Source of the DNA: Rhodococcoides corynebacterioides NBRC 14404
Lineage (GTDB): Bacteria; Actinomycetota; Actinomycetes; Mycobacteriales; Mycobacteriaceae
Reading direction: 5' to 3'
DNA length: 64,000 bases
Assembly: GCF_001894765.1 (NCBI RefSeq)
Contig: NZ_BCWV01000005.1
Coordinates: forward strand, 186,001 to 250,000
Every line of letters starts with the position of its first letter. Position 1 is the first letter of the stretch. Under the pieces are notes generated by a model. The model saw nothing but the letters and a program-made list of their open reading frames with translations. It was not told where the DNA came from and made no database searches. Below are positions 51,901 to 61,000 of the stretch, piece after piece. The translations under genes and the position numbers were made by a program.

Positions 51901-53036
51901 ACCTCGCGAGCTCGCTCCGCCGCGGCGTCGGCGTCGGCGCGGCGACCGGCGACGGCCTCCTGCGCCCGGCGCGCCTTCTCGGCCTGCTGCTGGGTGGAGA
52001 TCTCCAGGCGCCGAACGGCGTCGGCGAGATCGTCGAGTTGCTGCTTGCCCTCGTAGGCCGACGAGCGTTGCAGCGTCTGTTGGTCCGTCAGCGCGCGATC
52101 GAGAGCGCGATCGGCCTCGTCGAACCGGAGCTCGGCCGCCTCCCGCTCGGCCCGGCGTCGGTCCTGCAGGGCGCGGGCGGCGAACACGGCGGTGACGGCG
52201 TGATCGACCGCGTCCAGGCGGCGGGAGACCTGGTCGACGTCGGTCCGCGCCTGGACCGCCAGGTACCGGCCGTACACGTCGAGGAACGAGGTGGCGGCCC
52301 GATCCGCCTCGGCGATCCCCTCGAGCGCGCGGCCCACCTCCTCCATGTCGCTGAAGGACCGCGCCGCGTCCAGGACCAGGTGGTCGTCCAGCGGGCGCAG
52401 GCCGTCCGACAGCGCCCGCGAGAGGCCCTTCGGGTCGAGGTTCTTCGCGAGCTGCGGGCGCCGGAGCGTCAGCACGAGCGTGATGAGCTGGTCGTAGCGC
52501 TCGGCCCCGAGGCCGAACATGCGCGCGTCGATGGCCGCCCGATAGTCGATCGGGCGATCGACGATGGCGTCGCTGCCGATCTGGTCCGCCAACTGCTTCT
52601 TGGTGAGAGGACGGTCATCGTCTCCGAGCAGCGAGAAGTCGACGCCCACCCGGCCGTCGACGACGAAGTACCACCGGGTGACCTTGTCGACGGACCGGGT
52701 GGCGCGCATACCGATGCCCACCGTGACGCATTCCGGATCGTCGGCTCGACCGCGGCCGAACTCCATCCACACGTAGCTGTGCGCCGAATCCTGGCCCCGG
52801 TACAGGAGATTGGACTTCATGGTGCGTTCCTCGCCCGCGAACGGGTTCAGGCGACGCGGCTCGATGCGACCGTCGAGCACGAACGGGTAGAGCACCTCGA
52901 GGGCCTTGGTCTTGCCGGAGCCGTTGGGTCCACGCAACACCAGGCGACCGTCGGCGAAGGAGAACTCCTGATCCCGGTAGTCCCACAGGTTGACGATGCC
53001 GGCCCGCGTGGGGCGGAAGCGGGAAGTACGGGTCAC
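48912..53036 (-). CDS. jetC: Wadjet type III SMC-like ATPase JetC (TIGR02680 family)
   Basis: A 1374-residue SMC-family ATPase. Walker A GPNGSGKT is at residues 36-43, in the family-typical N-terminus RFRPTRAGIVNLWDY. Two long Ala/Glu/Arg-rich coiled coils surround a central hinge-like part. The ABC signature SGGEQS (about residue 1235) and Walker B LLALDEAFAGVDD (about 1269) close the C-terminus. In Wadjet systems JetC forms the loop-extruding motor that senses circular plasmids. The GTG at 53036 overlaps the jetB stop by four bases. The length is normal and no frameshift was seen. Confidence 0.93.
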   Translation of the reverse strand: MTRTSRFRPTRAGIVNLWDYRDQEFSFADGRLVLRGPNGSGKTKALEVLYPFVLDGRIEPRRLNPFAGEERTMKSNLLYRGQDSAHSYVWMEFGRGRADDPECVTVGIGMRATRSVDKVTRWYFVVDGRVGVDFSLLGDDDRPLTKKQLADQIGSDAIVDRPIDYRAAIDARMFGLGAERYDQLITLVLTLRRPQLAKNLDPKGLSRALSDGLRPLDDHLVLDAARSFSDMEEVGRALEGIAEADRAATSFLDVYGRYLAVQARTDVDQVSRRLDAVDHAVTAVFAARALQDRRRAEREAAELRFDEADRALDRALTDQQTLQRSSAYEGKQQLDDLADAVRRLEISTQQQAEKARRAQEAVAGRRADADAAAERAREVATIVARAEDELTAAAEDAGIAWTALPADARVDRITTAVRGHAEERDADVRAVRAALQQVDRASADRARAERAADRGRDDRDRALAAVQDAEATVTAARSRCAGELRSWWTEASRVVDDADVPVALAEALEALGDDDAPSVRDVLRERLRDTVDALRTAERDATRTADDARGHLAELEADRARVAAEHDDAPPVPHIRGPRENGVALWQLVRFAEHVDDADAAGLEAALEAAGILDALVGEDGAVVRGDTALTALGPVEGPSLADVLTVEDDPAVDADAVRRILESVALGGDGPVRVAADGSFALGVLRGSHAKPAAEYIGATARARRRAARAAELDAEIDRTRAQVESADRAAGDARARLDAVERSVDRLPGTSSITAALRSTVEAAGALRSISEAAAAADQDLDRAVAAQAAAEKALRTAAVTHRVPASGRELDALAAAIRHFENTGHALLRQRGDVDRAAEREREASARLDEAVGNAEEYAEEAAIAETGYEQQSAKLEVLRESLGADAEQIDAELAAVRRRIEECKKEQAAARKAATAAGEDTGAADGALRTATAELTAAVTETLTDARRLAPYAEPDLLTVLGAPYHPWPTSEAAWSTPEQVLYRAEAATTPDDVPDVLPTEVRGLLTALAAATADVKATDSTRKSTRSALTTALQEFDAGLAASGQDFRLEWDAVDGVTVVRVQDERGRTTVAEFASRVAEARRDQETLLTDAERRILEDALLTGLAQQIHERTVDARALIARMGAEMKERRMSSGSTIGVHWVLADTLDDEGRAVSKLLERDSAALSPDDLARIRAWFAARIRTARAAHPERSYPEILTEALDYRQWRVFAFTLLGADGSEDRLTVARHSALSGGEQSVSLHLPLFAAAHVMLSSADPHSPRLLALDEAFAGVDDNGRRELLGLSVQFDLDLFMTGYDLWITYAGVPGCAHYDLAHSAAENTVSAALLVWDDGELLAEHDGSDLAAALGSPQRRRVPTPVSGGLDFAEV

Positions 53037-54367
53037 GAGAGGTCCTCCGTGCGTGCGGGTTCGAACAGATCGGGGGCGGCCGAGCGCTCGCGCACCGTCA
53101 CCACCACCCCGCGGTAGCGGGCGAGGGCCGGCAGCGCCGCGACACCGCCGTCGACCGGAGCGATCAGCGTCAACCGTTCGAGCAGGGTGAGCGCAGCGCG
53201 CCGGAGACCGGCGGCGTCCGCCTGCCACTGGGCGGCGAACGTCCGCCCGTAGGTGCGGACGACGGTCTCGACGGTCTCGGCGAGCCAGGCATCCGAGACC
53301 ACCGGATGCAGCGGCGGTGCGGCGGGAACGTGATCCGGATCGGCCGCGGGATCGGGCTCGTCGTTCAGCGTCTCGAACACGCCGCCGACGGGGACGGCCG
53401 TGTCGAGTGCCGCGACCAGGTCCGCGGTGCGGTCGATCGTCACTGCCACGCGAGGCAGGGCATCGCCGTCGGGATCGAGCACCCGATCGGCGATCTCCCC
53501 GGCCAGCAGCAGCGCCACCTGGGCGACCGTGCCGGTGGACGGGAAGCGGAGGTCGGACAACCGTCCCGACGTGTCGATCAGCGCGACCCCCTCGGCGCGA
53601 CGCTCGGCGGTCAGACCGGTGAGCAGCGCCACGTCCGCGATCGACCGGGCGTCGGGAACGTCCTGCTCGGTCGACGCGTCGTACACCACCGGCCGTTCGA
53701 CCAGGGCACGGCGAGCGCGGCGGGCACGGTCGGCAGCGTCACGGGGTGGATCGGCGAGCAGGCCCGCCGCGCCCGCGAGGTGTTGCACCGGCCGGGGTGG
53801 TCGGAACAGGGCGGCGACGATGCTCGGGTCGATGTCGTAGAGCGCCTCGCCGGAGTCCGGATCGCGGGCCCAGCCGCCCGCGTCGCCGTCGGCGAGGCTG
53901 ATCGCTCCGCGAGTGGTGAGCCACGAGACCGCGTCGACGAAGGCATCGCGGTCGGCCGCCCGGTCGGTGTCCAGGTCGACCCCCACCACGCGGCGGGCTT
54001 CCGAGGTCACGGCGTCGGCGAGTTCGGACAGCGTGACCTGGTCGCCTGCCCGGCCGAGCGCGGCCAGCACCAGAGCCACCAGGGCGTAGCGACGACGGTC
54101 GAACACGCGGTCCGCGGCCGTGCGGGCCGGCCGGGTGGCATCGAGCCGATCGACGACGGGATGCAGGCGCGCGGTGGTCTCGGTGACCTCGAGGCGGTAG
54201 CCGAACGCGTCCTGGAGATCCTCGCGCAGTTCCGTCGCCCACCGCCGCACCAACGGCAGGGCGACGCGATCCGGGTAGGTCCGGGTGATCAGGTGGTGGG
54301 ACAGAACGGTCCGCACGGCGCGCTGGTAGTTGTCGAGCGCGAGGCCCGGGACCGAGTGCACCCTCAT
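53033..54367 (-). CDS. jetB: Wadjet type III protein JetB (DUF2398/TIGR02678 family)
   Basis: A 444-residue protein with the DUF2398 pattern: LPLVRRWATELREDLQDAFGYRLEV near the N-terminus, DRRRYALVALVLAALGRAGDQVTLSELADAV and a C-terminal winged-helix-like part (ALTLLERLTLIAP). In Wadjet it is a structural subunit that, with JetA, bridges the JetC heads. The ATG overlaps the jetA stop by four bases (ATGA) and the stop overlaps jetC by GTGA, so the three genes are translated as one unit. Confidence 0.9.
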   Translation of the reverse strand: MRVHSVPGLALDNYQRAVRTVLSHHLITRTYPDRVALPLVRRWATELREDLQDAFGYRLEVTETTARLHPVVDRLDATRPARTAADRVFDRRRYALVALVLAALGRAGDQVTLSELADAVTSEARRVVGVDLDTDRAADRDAFVDAVSWLTTRGAISLADGDAGGWARDPDSGEALYDIDPSIVAALFRPPRPVQHLAGAAGLLADPPRDAADRARRARRALVERPVVYDASTEQDVPDARSIADVALLTGLTAERRAEGVALIDTSGRLSDLRFPSTGTVAQVALLLAGEIADRVLDPDGDALPRVAVTIDRTADLVAALDTAVPVGGVFETLNDEPDPAADPDHVPAAPPLHPVVSDAWLAETVETVVRTYGRTFAAQWQADAAGLRRAALTLLERLTLIAPVDGGVAALPALARYRGVVVTVRERSAAPDLFEPARTEDLS

Positions 54368-55857
54368 CGGTGCGCTCCCGGGGCACGTCGGGTGACGGTG
54401 ACGGCCAGCTTGTCCAGGTGCAGCACGCCGCGGTGCGTCCGAACCACGGTCGAGTGCTCGGACGGGACGAGGGTCAACGACGTCGCTCCCTCGGTTCCGG
54501 TGGTCGACTCGAGTCGCCCGGTCACCGGCACCCGCGCGCCGAGGGCCGCGTCGAGGAGGGTCAGCAGGACCGCGGTCTCCTCCGGACCGAGGACGCGGCC
54601 GTCGACACCGCCGTCCCCGAGCGCCGTGGCGGCCTCGGCGCGGCGACGCTGCGCGTCGAGTTGACGCTCGCGCAGTCGACGCATCCCGGCGTCGTTGCGG
54701 TGGACGCGCGCCGGTGCGCCCGCGGTCGGGGCTCGGCCCGTCTCGGCCAGGGTGCGGGCGATCTCGACGGGAGGGGCGTCCCACCACGACCGGTGGTCGG
54801 GGATCAGTTCGGCGTCGGGATGTGCCATCGACAGGTGCCGTGGCCGGCCCAGCCCGAACGTCGCGTCGAACAGCGCGTGTGCCGCGTCCTCGGTGGGAGC
54901 GGCGGCGAACCACCCCGCGAGGTGGCGCAACTGCGATTCCCGACTGACGCCGGTACGACGACTCTCGGTCACCCGCCGCAGCAACGCGAGCACCGCGGTG
55001 ATCGCACTCATGGTGCCGTCGCGGAGACGGTCGACCTCGGCGGTGCCGTCGTCGGCCGCGAACCAGTGGACGAGCCCCGCCCAGCGGGCCGCGCGGTCGG
55101 CGCGGCGGTCGGTGCGCTCGAGGAAGACCCGCTCGTCGCTGTCGGCCGCGCGGTCCAGCAGGGCGTCGAGGCCGGTCCGCTCGACCGCGTCGATGGCCGC
55201 CGCGAGCTTCGGCGCGTAGCGCGCGAGGTCGGAGGAGAACTCGCGCATGTGCGCGAGCAGGGCGTCCTTGTGAGCCAGGAACGTCTCCGGGGTGACGTCG
55301 GTCGTGCGCACGAGGTCCCCGAGCGAGAGGTAGAAGTGCGCGGCGCGGGTGGCCAGGTCGTTCAGCGCGGCGTCGAGACGCACGAGCTTGCGATGCACCA
55401 GGTCCGCGTCACCCGCCCGATTGGCCGCGGCCAGATCCTCGAGGTCGGCGAGCAGCTCGGGCAGGGCCAGCCGGGACAGCGCGGCGTCGTCGGGACGCGC
55501 GGCGACGACGTCCTCCACCGCGCGGTAGGCGTGATAGCCCACCTGACCGAACTGGTAGACGTAATGGCGGTTGCGGTACTCCGCGAGGGTGGCGGCACGG
55601 GACCCGTCGTAGCTGCGTTCGAGCACACCCCAGGTGTGCAGCTGGTCGAGCAGCGGCCCGATCTCTGCCGCGGTGAGAGTGTCCCCGGAGCCGGTCCGGG
55701 CCAGGATGTCGGCGACGTCGCCCGCGTGGAGAAGCACGACGTACCCCGTTCGGGCGTGGTCGAACGCGCGGAGAACCCGCAGGTAGTCCAGCCGTTTCTC
55801 GGCCGTGGCGAACGACAGCAGCCGCAGGCGGTCGTCCAGTGCGGTCGAATCGGTCAC
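54364..55857 (-). CDS. jetA: Wadjet type III protein JetA (DUF2397/TIGR02677 family)
   Basis: A 497-residue protein of the DUF2397 family. Family segments include RLLSFATAEKRLDYLRVLRAF, LLDQLHTWGVLE, YRNRHYVYQFGQVGYHAYRAVE and LRHLAGWFAAAPTEDAAHALFDATFGLG. It acts as the kleisin-like subunit of the JetABC core. It is the first gene of the operon. GTG 55857 has TACCCT six bases upstream, so the transcript may be leaderless. Confidence 0.9.
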   Translation of the reverse strand: MTDSTALDDRLRLLSFATAEKRLDYLRVLRAFDHARTGYVVLLHAGDVADILARTGSGDTLTAAEIGPLLDQLHTWGVLERSYDGSRAATLAEYRNRHYVYQFGQVGYHAYRAVEDVVAARPDDAALSRLALPELLADLEDLAAANRAGDADLVHRKLVRLDAALNDLATRAAHFYLSLGDLVRTTDVTPETFLAHKDALLAHMREFSSDLARYAPKLAAAIDAVERTGLDALLDRAADSDERVFLERTDRRADRAARWAGLVHWFAADDGTAEVDRLRDGTMSAITAVLALLRRVTESRRTGVSRESQLRHLAGWFAAAPTEDAAHALFDATFGLGRPRHLSMAHPDAELIPDHRSWWDAPPVEIARTLAETGRAPTAGAPARVHRNDAGMRRLRERQLDAQRRRAEAATALGDGGVDGRVLGPEETAVLLTLLDAALGARVPVTGRLESTTGTEGATSLTLVPSEHSTVVRTHRGVLHLDKLAVTVTRRAPGAHR

Positions 55858-55863
55858 CGAAAC

Positions 55864-55869
55864 AGGGTA
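55864..55869 (-). promoter_or_regulatory. -10 box of the jetABC operon
   Basis: TACCCT on the minus strand ends six bases before the jetA GTG. No -35 box was recognised. Confidence 0.4.
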
Positions 55870-55887
55870 GGGGTCGCTCCGGTCCGA

Positions 55888-55906
55888 CCCCGCGCGGGTG
55901 GCGGGG
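55888..55906 (-). terminator. Hairpin between the MFS gene and jetA
   Basis: CCCCGC and GCGGGG flank a seven-base loop two bases after the MFS stop. It would separate MFS and jet transcription. Confidence 0.4.
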
Positions 55907-55907
55907 C

Positions 55908-57059
55908 TCACCGCCGGGTCCCGCGCAGCACGAGCAGGGGTGCGGCGATGCCCAGCAGCAGCGCCGGGACGACGAACGCCACGTGCGGATGCACCGCGTA
56001 GAGAGGCGTCAGCGCCAGCGGCGCGGCGGCCGCGCCGAAGAATCGGAACGACTGCACCACGGACACCGCACCGCCCCGATTGGCGCCGGCCGAGCCCAGC
56101 ACCGCGGTGTTGACCCCGACCAGGATCATCTGGGAGGCGACGCCGGCCGCGGCCCACACCAGCGCCACCACCAGCAGCACGTCGACGGTGCCGGCGACGA
56201 GCACCGCCGCCGCGCCCACCGGGGCGGCGAGGACGATGGTCCGCCGCGCACCCCATCGATCGATCAACCCGCCCGCGCGGCGCGCCGTGAGGATGCCGGC
56301 GACACCGAAGACGGTGAGCAGCAGCCCGCGCTGTGCGGCGGTGAGTCCGAAGGTGTCCTCGCCGCGGAAGGCGACGAGGAAGCTCAGGCCGCCGAGGGCG
56401 CCCCAGCCGAGGAAGGCCACCGTCGCCACCCGCAGGACCGGGAGGGTCACCGCGTCGCGCAACCGTCCCGCCGGCGCCCCCCGCTCGGATTCTCGATCGT
56501 CGTCGACCTCACCGGGCAGTCCGGCGGCGCCGAGCGCCACCGACACCACCGCGAGCACGACGAAGGCCAGCCGCCAGTCGAGTTCGGCGGACAATCCGCC
56601 CACCAGGGGAGCGCTGGTCTGCCCGGCAGCCTGGCAGGCGCCGAACGTGCCGAGGACGCGCCCGAGGCGCTCGCGCGGGGTGACCGCGGCCAGGGCCGCC
56701 AGCAGCAGGGGAGTGGTGAACGAGTTGGCGACGCCTTGCACCGCACGAGCACCGAGCAGCAGGCCCAGCGTGGGTGCGAGAGCACACGCCAGCGAGGACA
56801 CGGCGTACAGCGCGTAGGCCCAGCGCACCGTCCGCACGCGGCCCCACCGCGCGCCGAGCGTTCCCGAGACGAGCATGACCGCCGCGAACGGCAGCAGATA
56901 CGCGGTGAGCGACGACGACGCGGTGCCCGTCGACACGCCGAGGTCACCGCCGATCTCCGGCAGCATCGAGGCCACGACACCGCCGCCGAACGGTCCGAGG
57001 AACCCGCCCGCGTACAGCGCGGCGACCCGCAGCGACGCCCAACGGCCCTCGCTCACCAC
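55908..57059 (-). CDS. MFS transporter
   Basis: A 383-residue major facilitator protein with about 12 hydrophobic helices. The typical motif GTLGARWGRVRTVRWA after helix 2 and GLIDRWGARRTIVLAA in the second half mark the two MFS repeats. The substrate is unknown; the set-up resembles drug or metabolite exporters. It starts with GTG-GTG at 57059/57056, inside a hairpin. It follows the PAC2 gene and precedes the jet operon on the same strand. Confidence 0.85.
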   Translation of the reverse strand: MVSEGRWASLRVAALYAGGFLGPFGGGVVASMLPEIGGDLGVSTGTASSSLTAYLLPFAAVMLVSGTLGARWGRVRTVRWAYALYAVSSLACALAPTLGLLLGARAVQGVANSFTTPLLLAALAAVTPRERLGRVLGTFGACQAAGQTSAPLVGGLSAELDWRLAFVVLAVVSVALGAAGLPGEVDDDRESERGAPAGRLRDAVTLPVLRVATVAFLGWGALGGLSFLVAFRGEDTFGLTAAQRGLLLTVFGVAGILTARRAGGLIDRWGARRTIVLAAPVGAAAVLVAGTVDVLLVVALVWAAAGVASQMILVGVNTAVLGSAGANRGGAVSVVQSFRFFGAAAAPLALTPLYAVHPHVAFVVPALLLGIAAPLLVLRGTRR

Positions 57060-57073
57060 CGGCGTGGCCGGTG
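57057..57073 (-). terminator. Hairpin after the PAC2 gene, over the MFS start
   Basis: CACCGGC and GCCGGTG form a seven-pair stem with a three-base loop. It follows the PAC2 stop by eight bases and includes the MFS start codons, so it could also limit MFS translation. Confidence 0.4.
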
Positions 57074-57081
57074 AGCGGGGC

Positions 57082-57996
57082 TCACGCGCCGAACCGGCCC
57101 GGACCGCGTCGGCGCAGGTACCGCTCGAACTCCGCCGCCAGCGCGTCGCCGTCCACCTTGGCCACGGCCTCGTTCATGTCGACCTCGGCGTCGCCGCGCT
57201 CCTCGAGCGAGCGGACGTACTCGGCGATCTCCTCGTCGTCCTCGGTCATCTCGGTGACCTGCTGCTCCCAGTCCTCCGCCTGTGTGGGCAGCTCGCCGAG
57301 GGGCACCTCGATGTCGAGCACGTCCTCGACACGCTGCAGCAGCGCCACGGTCGCCTTGGGGTTCGGCGGCTGCGACACGTAGTGCGGCACGGCCGCCCAC
57401 AACGACACGGCCGGGACCCCGGCGCGCACGCACTGGTCCTGCAGGACACCGGTGATGCCCGTCGGGCCCTCGTACCGCGTCTGCTCCAGGTTGAACTGTT
57501 CGGCGGCGTCGGTGCTGTACGCGGTACCGGTCACCGGAACGGGCCGCGTGTGCGGCGTGTCGGCGAGCAGCGCGCCCAGGATGACGACGGTCCGCACACC
57601 CAGTTCCTCGACGAAATCGAGCAGGTCGTCGCAGAAGCTGCGCCACCGCATGTTCGGCTCGATGCCGCGGAGCAACACCACGTCGCGATCGCTACCGGGA
57701 GGCGAGCACAGCGACAGCCGGGTCGACGGCCAGTCGATCTCCCGCGTCACCCCGTCGACCTGCCGGACGGTGGGCCGGTTCACCTGGTAGTCGTAGTAGT
57801 CCTCGGAATCGAGTTCGGCGAGCGGCGCCGCGTCCCAGATCAGTTCCAGGTGCTCGACGGCCCCGCTGGCCGCGTCGCCCGCGTCGTTCCACCCCTCGAA
57901 CGCCGCGACCATGACGGGGTCACGCAGCGTCGGCACGGCCCGATCGTCGCCGTCGTCCGTCTCGCGTTCGCCCGGGGGCTCGAATGGCTCGCTCAC
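57082..57996 (-). CDS. PAC2 family protein (Rv2125-like)
   Basis: A 304-residue protein of the PAC2 (proteasome assembly chaperone 2-like) family. MVAAFEGWNDAGDAASGAVEHL (about residues 29-50), LLRGIEPNMRWRSFCDDLLD and GALLADTPHTRPVPVTGTA are characteristic. Actinobacteria have a Pup-proteasome, but a chaperone role for this family in them is unproven. GTG 57996 has TAGGCT six bases upstream. It is divergent from metH, as Rv2125 is from Rv2124c. Confidence 0.9.
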   Translation of the reverse strand: MSEPFEPPGERETDDGDDRAVPTLRDPVMVAAFEGWNDAGDAASGAVEHLELIWDAAPLAELDSEDYYDYQVNRPTVRQVDGVTREIDWPSTRLSLCSPPGSDRDVVLLRGIEPNMRWRSFCDDLLDFVEELGVRTVVILGALLADTPHTRPVPVTGTAYSTDAAEQFNLEQTRYEGPTGITGVLQDQCVRAGVPAVSLWAAVPHYVSQPPNPKATVALLQRVEDVLDIEVPLGELPTQAEDWEQQVTEMTEDDEEIAEYVRSLEERGDAEVDMNEAVAKVDGDALAAEFERYLRRRGPGRFGA

Positions 57997-58002
57997 CCGC
58001 CC

Positions 58003-58008
58003 AGCCTA
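58003..58008 (-). promoter_or_regulatory. -10 box of the PAC2 gene
   Basis: TAGGCT on the minus strand ends six bases before the GTG start at 57996. Confidence 0.45.
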
Positions 58009-58049
58009 CGACCCCCCTCTCCCGCGCCGATGTGTCGTGGTCGCCCTCT

Positions 58050-58055
58050 ACGCTT
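58050..58055 (+). promoter_or_regulatory. -10 box of metH
   Basis: TACGCT ends five bases before the metH ATG. The 64-base gap to the divergent PAC2 gene leaves no room for a cobalamin riboswitch. Confidence 0.4.
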
Positions 58056-58060
58056 GAACC

Positions 58061-61000
58061 ATGCCTGTCGAATTCCGGTCACGCCTGCTCGATGCGCTGA
58101 ACCAGCGCGTTGTCATCGGCGACGGTGCCATGGGCACGATGTTGCAGGCGGCGGACCTCACGTTGGACGACTTCCGCGGGCTCGAGGGGTGCAACGAGAT
58201 CCTCAACGACACGCGCCCCGACGTGCTCCGCGCGATCCACCGCGAGTACTTCGAGGCCGGTGCCGACGCGGTGGAGACCAACACCTTCGGCTGCAACCTC
58301 CCCAACCTCGCGGACTACGACATCGCGGATCGGATTCGCGAGCTCTCCTACAAGGGAACCGCGCTCGCCCGCGAGGTGGCGGACGAGGTGGGGCCGGGCC
58401 GGGACGGGATGGGCCGGTTCGTCCTCGGCTCCCTCGGTCCGGGCACCAAGCTGCCGACGCTCGGACACGCCCCGTTCCGCGCGCTGCGCGATGCGTACAC
58501 CGAGGCCGCGCTCGGCATGATCGACGGCGGTGCCGACGCCGTGCTGATCGAGACCTGCCAGGACCTGCTGCAGGTCAAGGCCGCGATCCTGGGGTCGCAG
58601 GCCGCCATGGAGCAGCTGGGCGTGCGGATCCCGATCATCACGCACGTCACGGTCGAGACCACCGGAACCATGTTGCTCGGCAGCGAGATCGGCGCGGCGC
58701 TGACCGCGATCGAGCCGCTCGGGGTCGACATGATCGGGTTGAACTGCGCCACCGGTCCGGCGGAGATGAGCGAGCACCTGCGCCACCTCAGCAAGCACGC
58801 CACGGTGCCGGTGTCGGTCATGCCGAACGCCGGTCTGCCGCAGCTCGGACCGAAGGGCGCGGAGTACCCCCTGGCGCCCGACGAGCTGGCCGAGGCCCTC
58901 CGCGGTTTCGTCACCGACTACGGCCTCGCGCTGGTGGGTGGCTGCTGCGGCACCACCCCGGAGCACATCCGCCAGGTCGCCGACGCGGTGCACGACGCCC
59001 CGCGGGGCCACCGGACCCCGGCGCCGGAGAACGGCGTGTCCTCCCTCTACGCAGCGGTGCCGTTCGATCAGGATTCGTCGGTGCTCATGATCGGTGAGCG
59101 GACCAACACCAACGGCTCCAAGGCATTTCGCGAGGCGATGATCGCGGAGGACTACCAGAAGTGCATCGACATCGCGAAGGACCAGACCCGCGACGGCGCT
59201 CACATGCTCGACCTCAACGTCGACTACGTGGGCCGCGACGGCGCGGCGGACATGGCGGCACTCGCGTCCCGGTTCGCCACGTCCTCGACGCTGCCGATCA
59301 TGCTCGACTCCACCGAGCCGGCGGTGCTCGAGGCCGGTCTCGAACACCTCGGCGGCCGCTGCGCGGTCAACTCGGTGAACTACGAGGACGGTGACGGGCC
59401 GGGCTCGCGCTTCGAGCGCATCATGCAGCTGGTCACCCGTCACGGCGCCGCCGTCGTCGCCCTCACCATCGACGAGGAGGGCCAGGCGCGGACCGCGGAG
59501 TGGAAGGTGCGCATCGCCGAGCGCCTCATCACCGACATCACCGAGAACTGGGGTGTGCCGAAGTCCGACATCATCATCGACGCGCTGACCTTCCCCATCT
59601 CCACCGGGCAGGAGGAGGTGCGCCGGGACGGCATCGAGACGATCGAGGCCATTCGCACGCTGCACGAGCGGCACCCCGAGCTGCACTTCACCCTGGGCAT
59701 CTCCAACATCTCGTTCGGCCTGAACCCGGCCGCGCGGCAGGTCCTGAACTCGGTCTTCCTTCACGAGTGCACGGAGGCCGGTCTCGACACCGCCATCGTC
59801 CACGCGTCGAAGATCCTGCCGATGGCCCGGATCCCCGACGAGCAGCGTCAGGTGGCGCTCGATCTGGTCTACGACCGTCGGCGCGAGGGGTACGACCCCC
59901 TGCAGGCGCTCATGGCGCTCTTCGAGGGCGTCTCCGCCGCGTCGGCGCGCGAATCGCGGGCGCAGGAACTCGCCGGTCTACCGCTGTTCGAGCGGCTGGA
60001 GCGTCGCATCGTCGACGGGGAGCGTGCCGGCCTGGGCGACGACCTCGACGAGGCCATGCAGACCACGCCGCCGCTGGCCATCATCAACGAGACCCTGCTG
60101 TCCGGCATGAAGACGGTGGGCGAGCTGTTCGGCTCGGGTCAGATGCAGTTGCCGTTCGTGCTGCAGTCCGCCGAGGTGATGAAAGCCGCAGTGGCACATC
60201 TGGAACCGCACATGGAGGCGACCGACGAGGACGGCAAGGGCCGCATCGTCCTGGCCACCGTCAAGGGCGACGTGCACGACATCGGCAAGAACCTCGTCGA
60301 CATCATCCTCAGCAACAACGGCTACGAGGTGGTCAACCTCGGCATCAAGCAGCCCATCCAGGCCATCCTCGACGCCGCGGTGGACAAGCGGGCCGACGTC
60401 ATCGGCATGTCCGGACTGCTGGTGAAGTCCACCGTGGTGATGAAGGAGAATCTCCTCGAGCTGAACGCCAAGGGTGTCGCGGAGCAGTTCCCCGTGCTGC
60501 TCGGCGGCGCGGCGCTCACCCGCAGCTACGTCGAGAACGACCTCGCGGAGGTGTACGAGGGCGAGGTCTCCTACGCCCGCGACGCGTTCGAGGGGCTGCG
60601 CCTCATGGACAGCATCATGAACACCAAGCGCGGTGTCGCTCCCGCCCCCGACAGCCCGGAGGCACTCGCCGCGGCGGCCAAGGTGGCCGAGCGCAAGGAA
60701 CGCCACGAGCGCTCGCGCCGGATCGCCGAGAAGCGCAAGGCCGCCGAGGTCCCGGTGGAGATCCCGGCGCGGTCGGACGTCGCGGTGGAGAAGGAACTGC
60801 CGACGCCGCCGTTCTGGGGCAGCCGCATCGTCAAGGGCATCGCCCTGGCCGAGTACTCGGGACTGCTGGACGAACGTGCCCTGTTCCTCGGCCAGTGGGG
60901 CCTGCGCGGCGCCCGCGCCGGCGACGGCCCGACGTACGAGGACCTGGTGGAGACCGAGGGTCGGCCGCGTCTGCGGTACTGGCTCGACCGTCTCAGCACG

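Noticed and set aside
57997..58060. Cobalamin riboswitch upstream of metH
   Set aside because: The gap is only 64 bases and is filled by the two divergent -10 boxes; no B12-box was seen.
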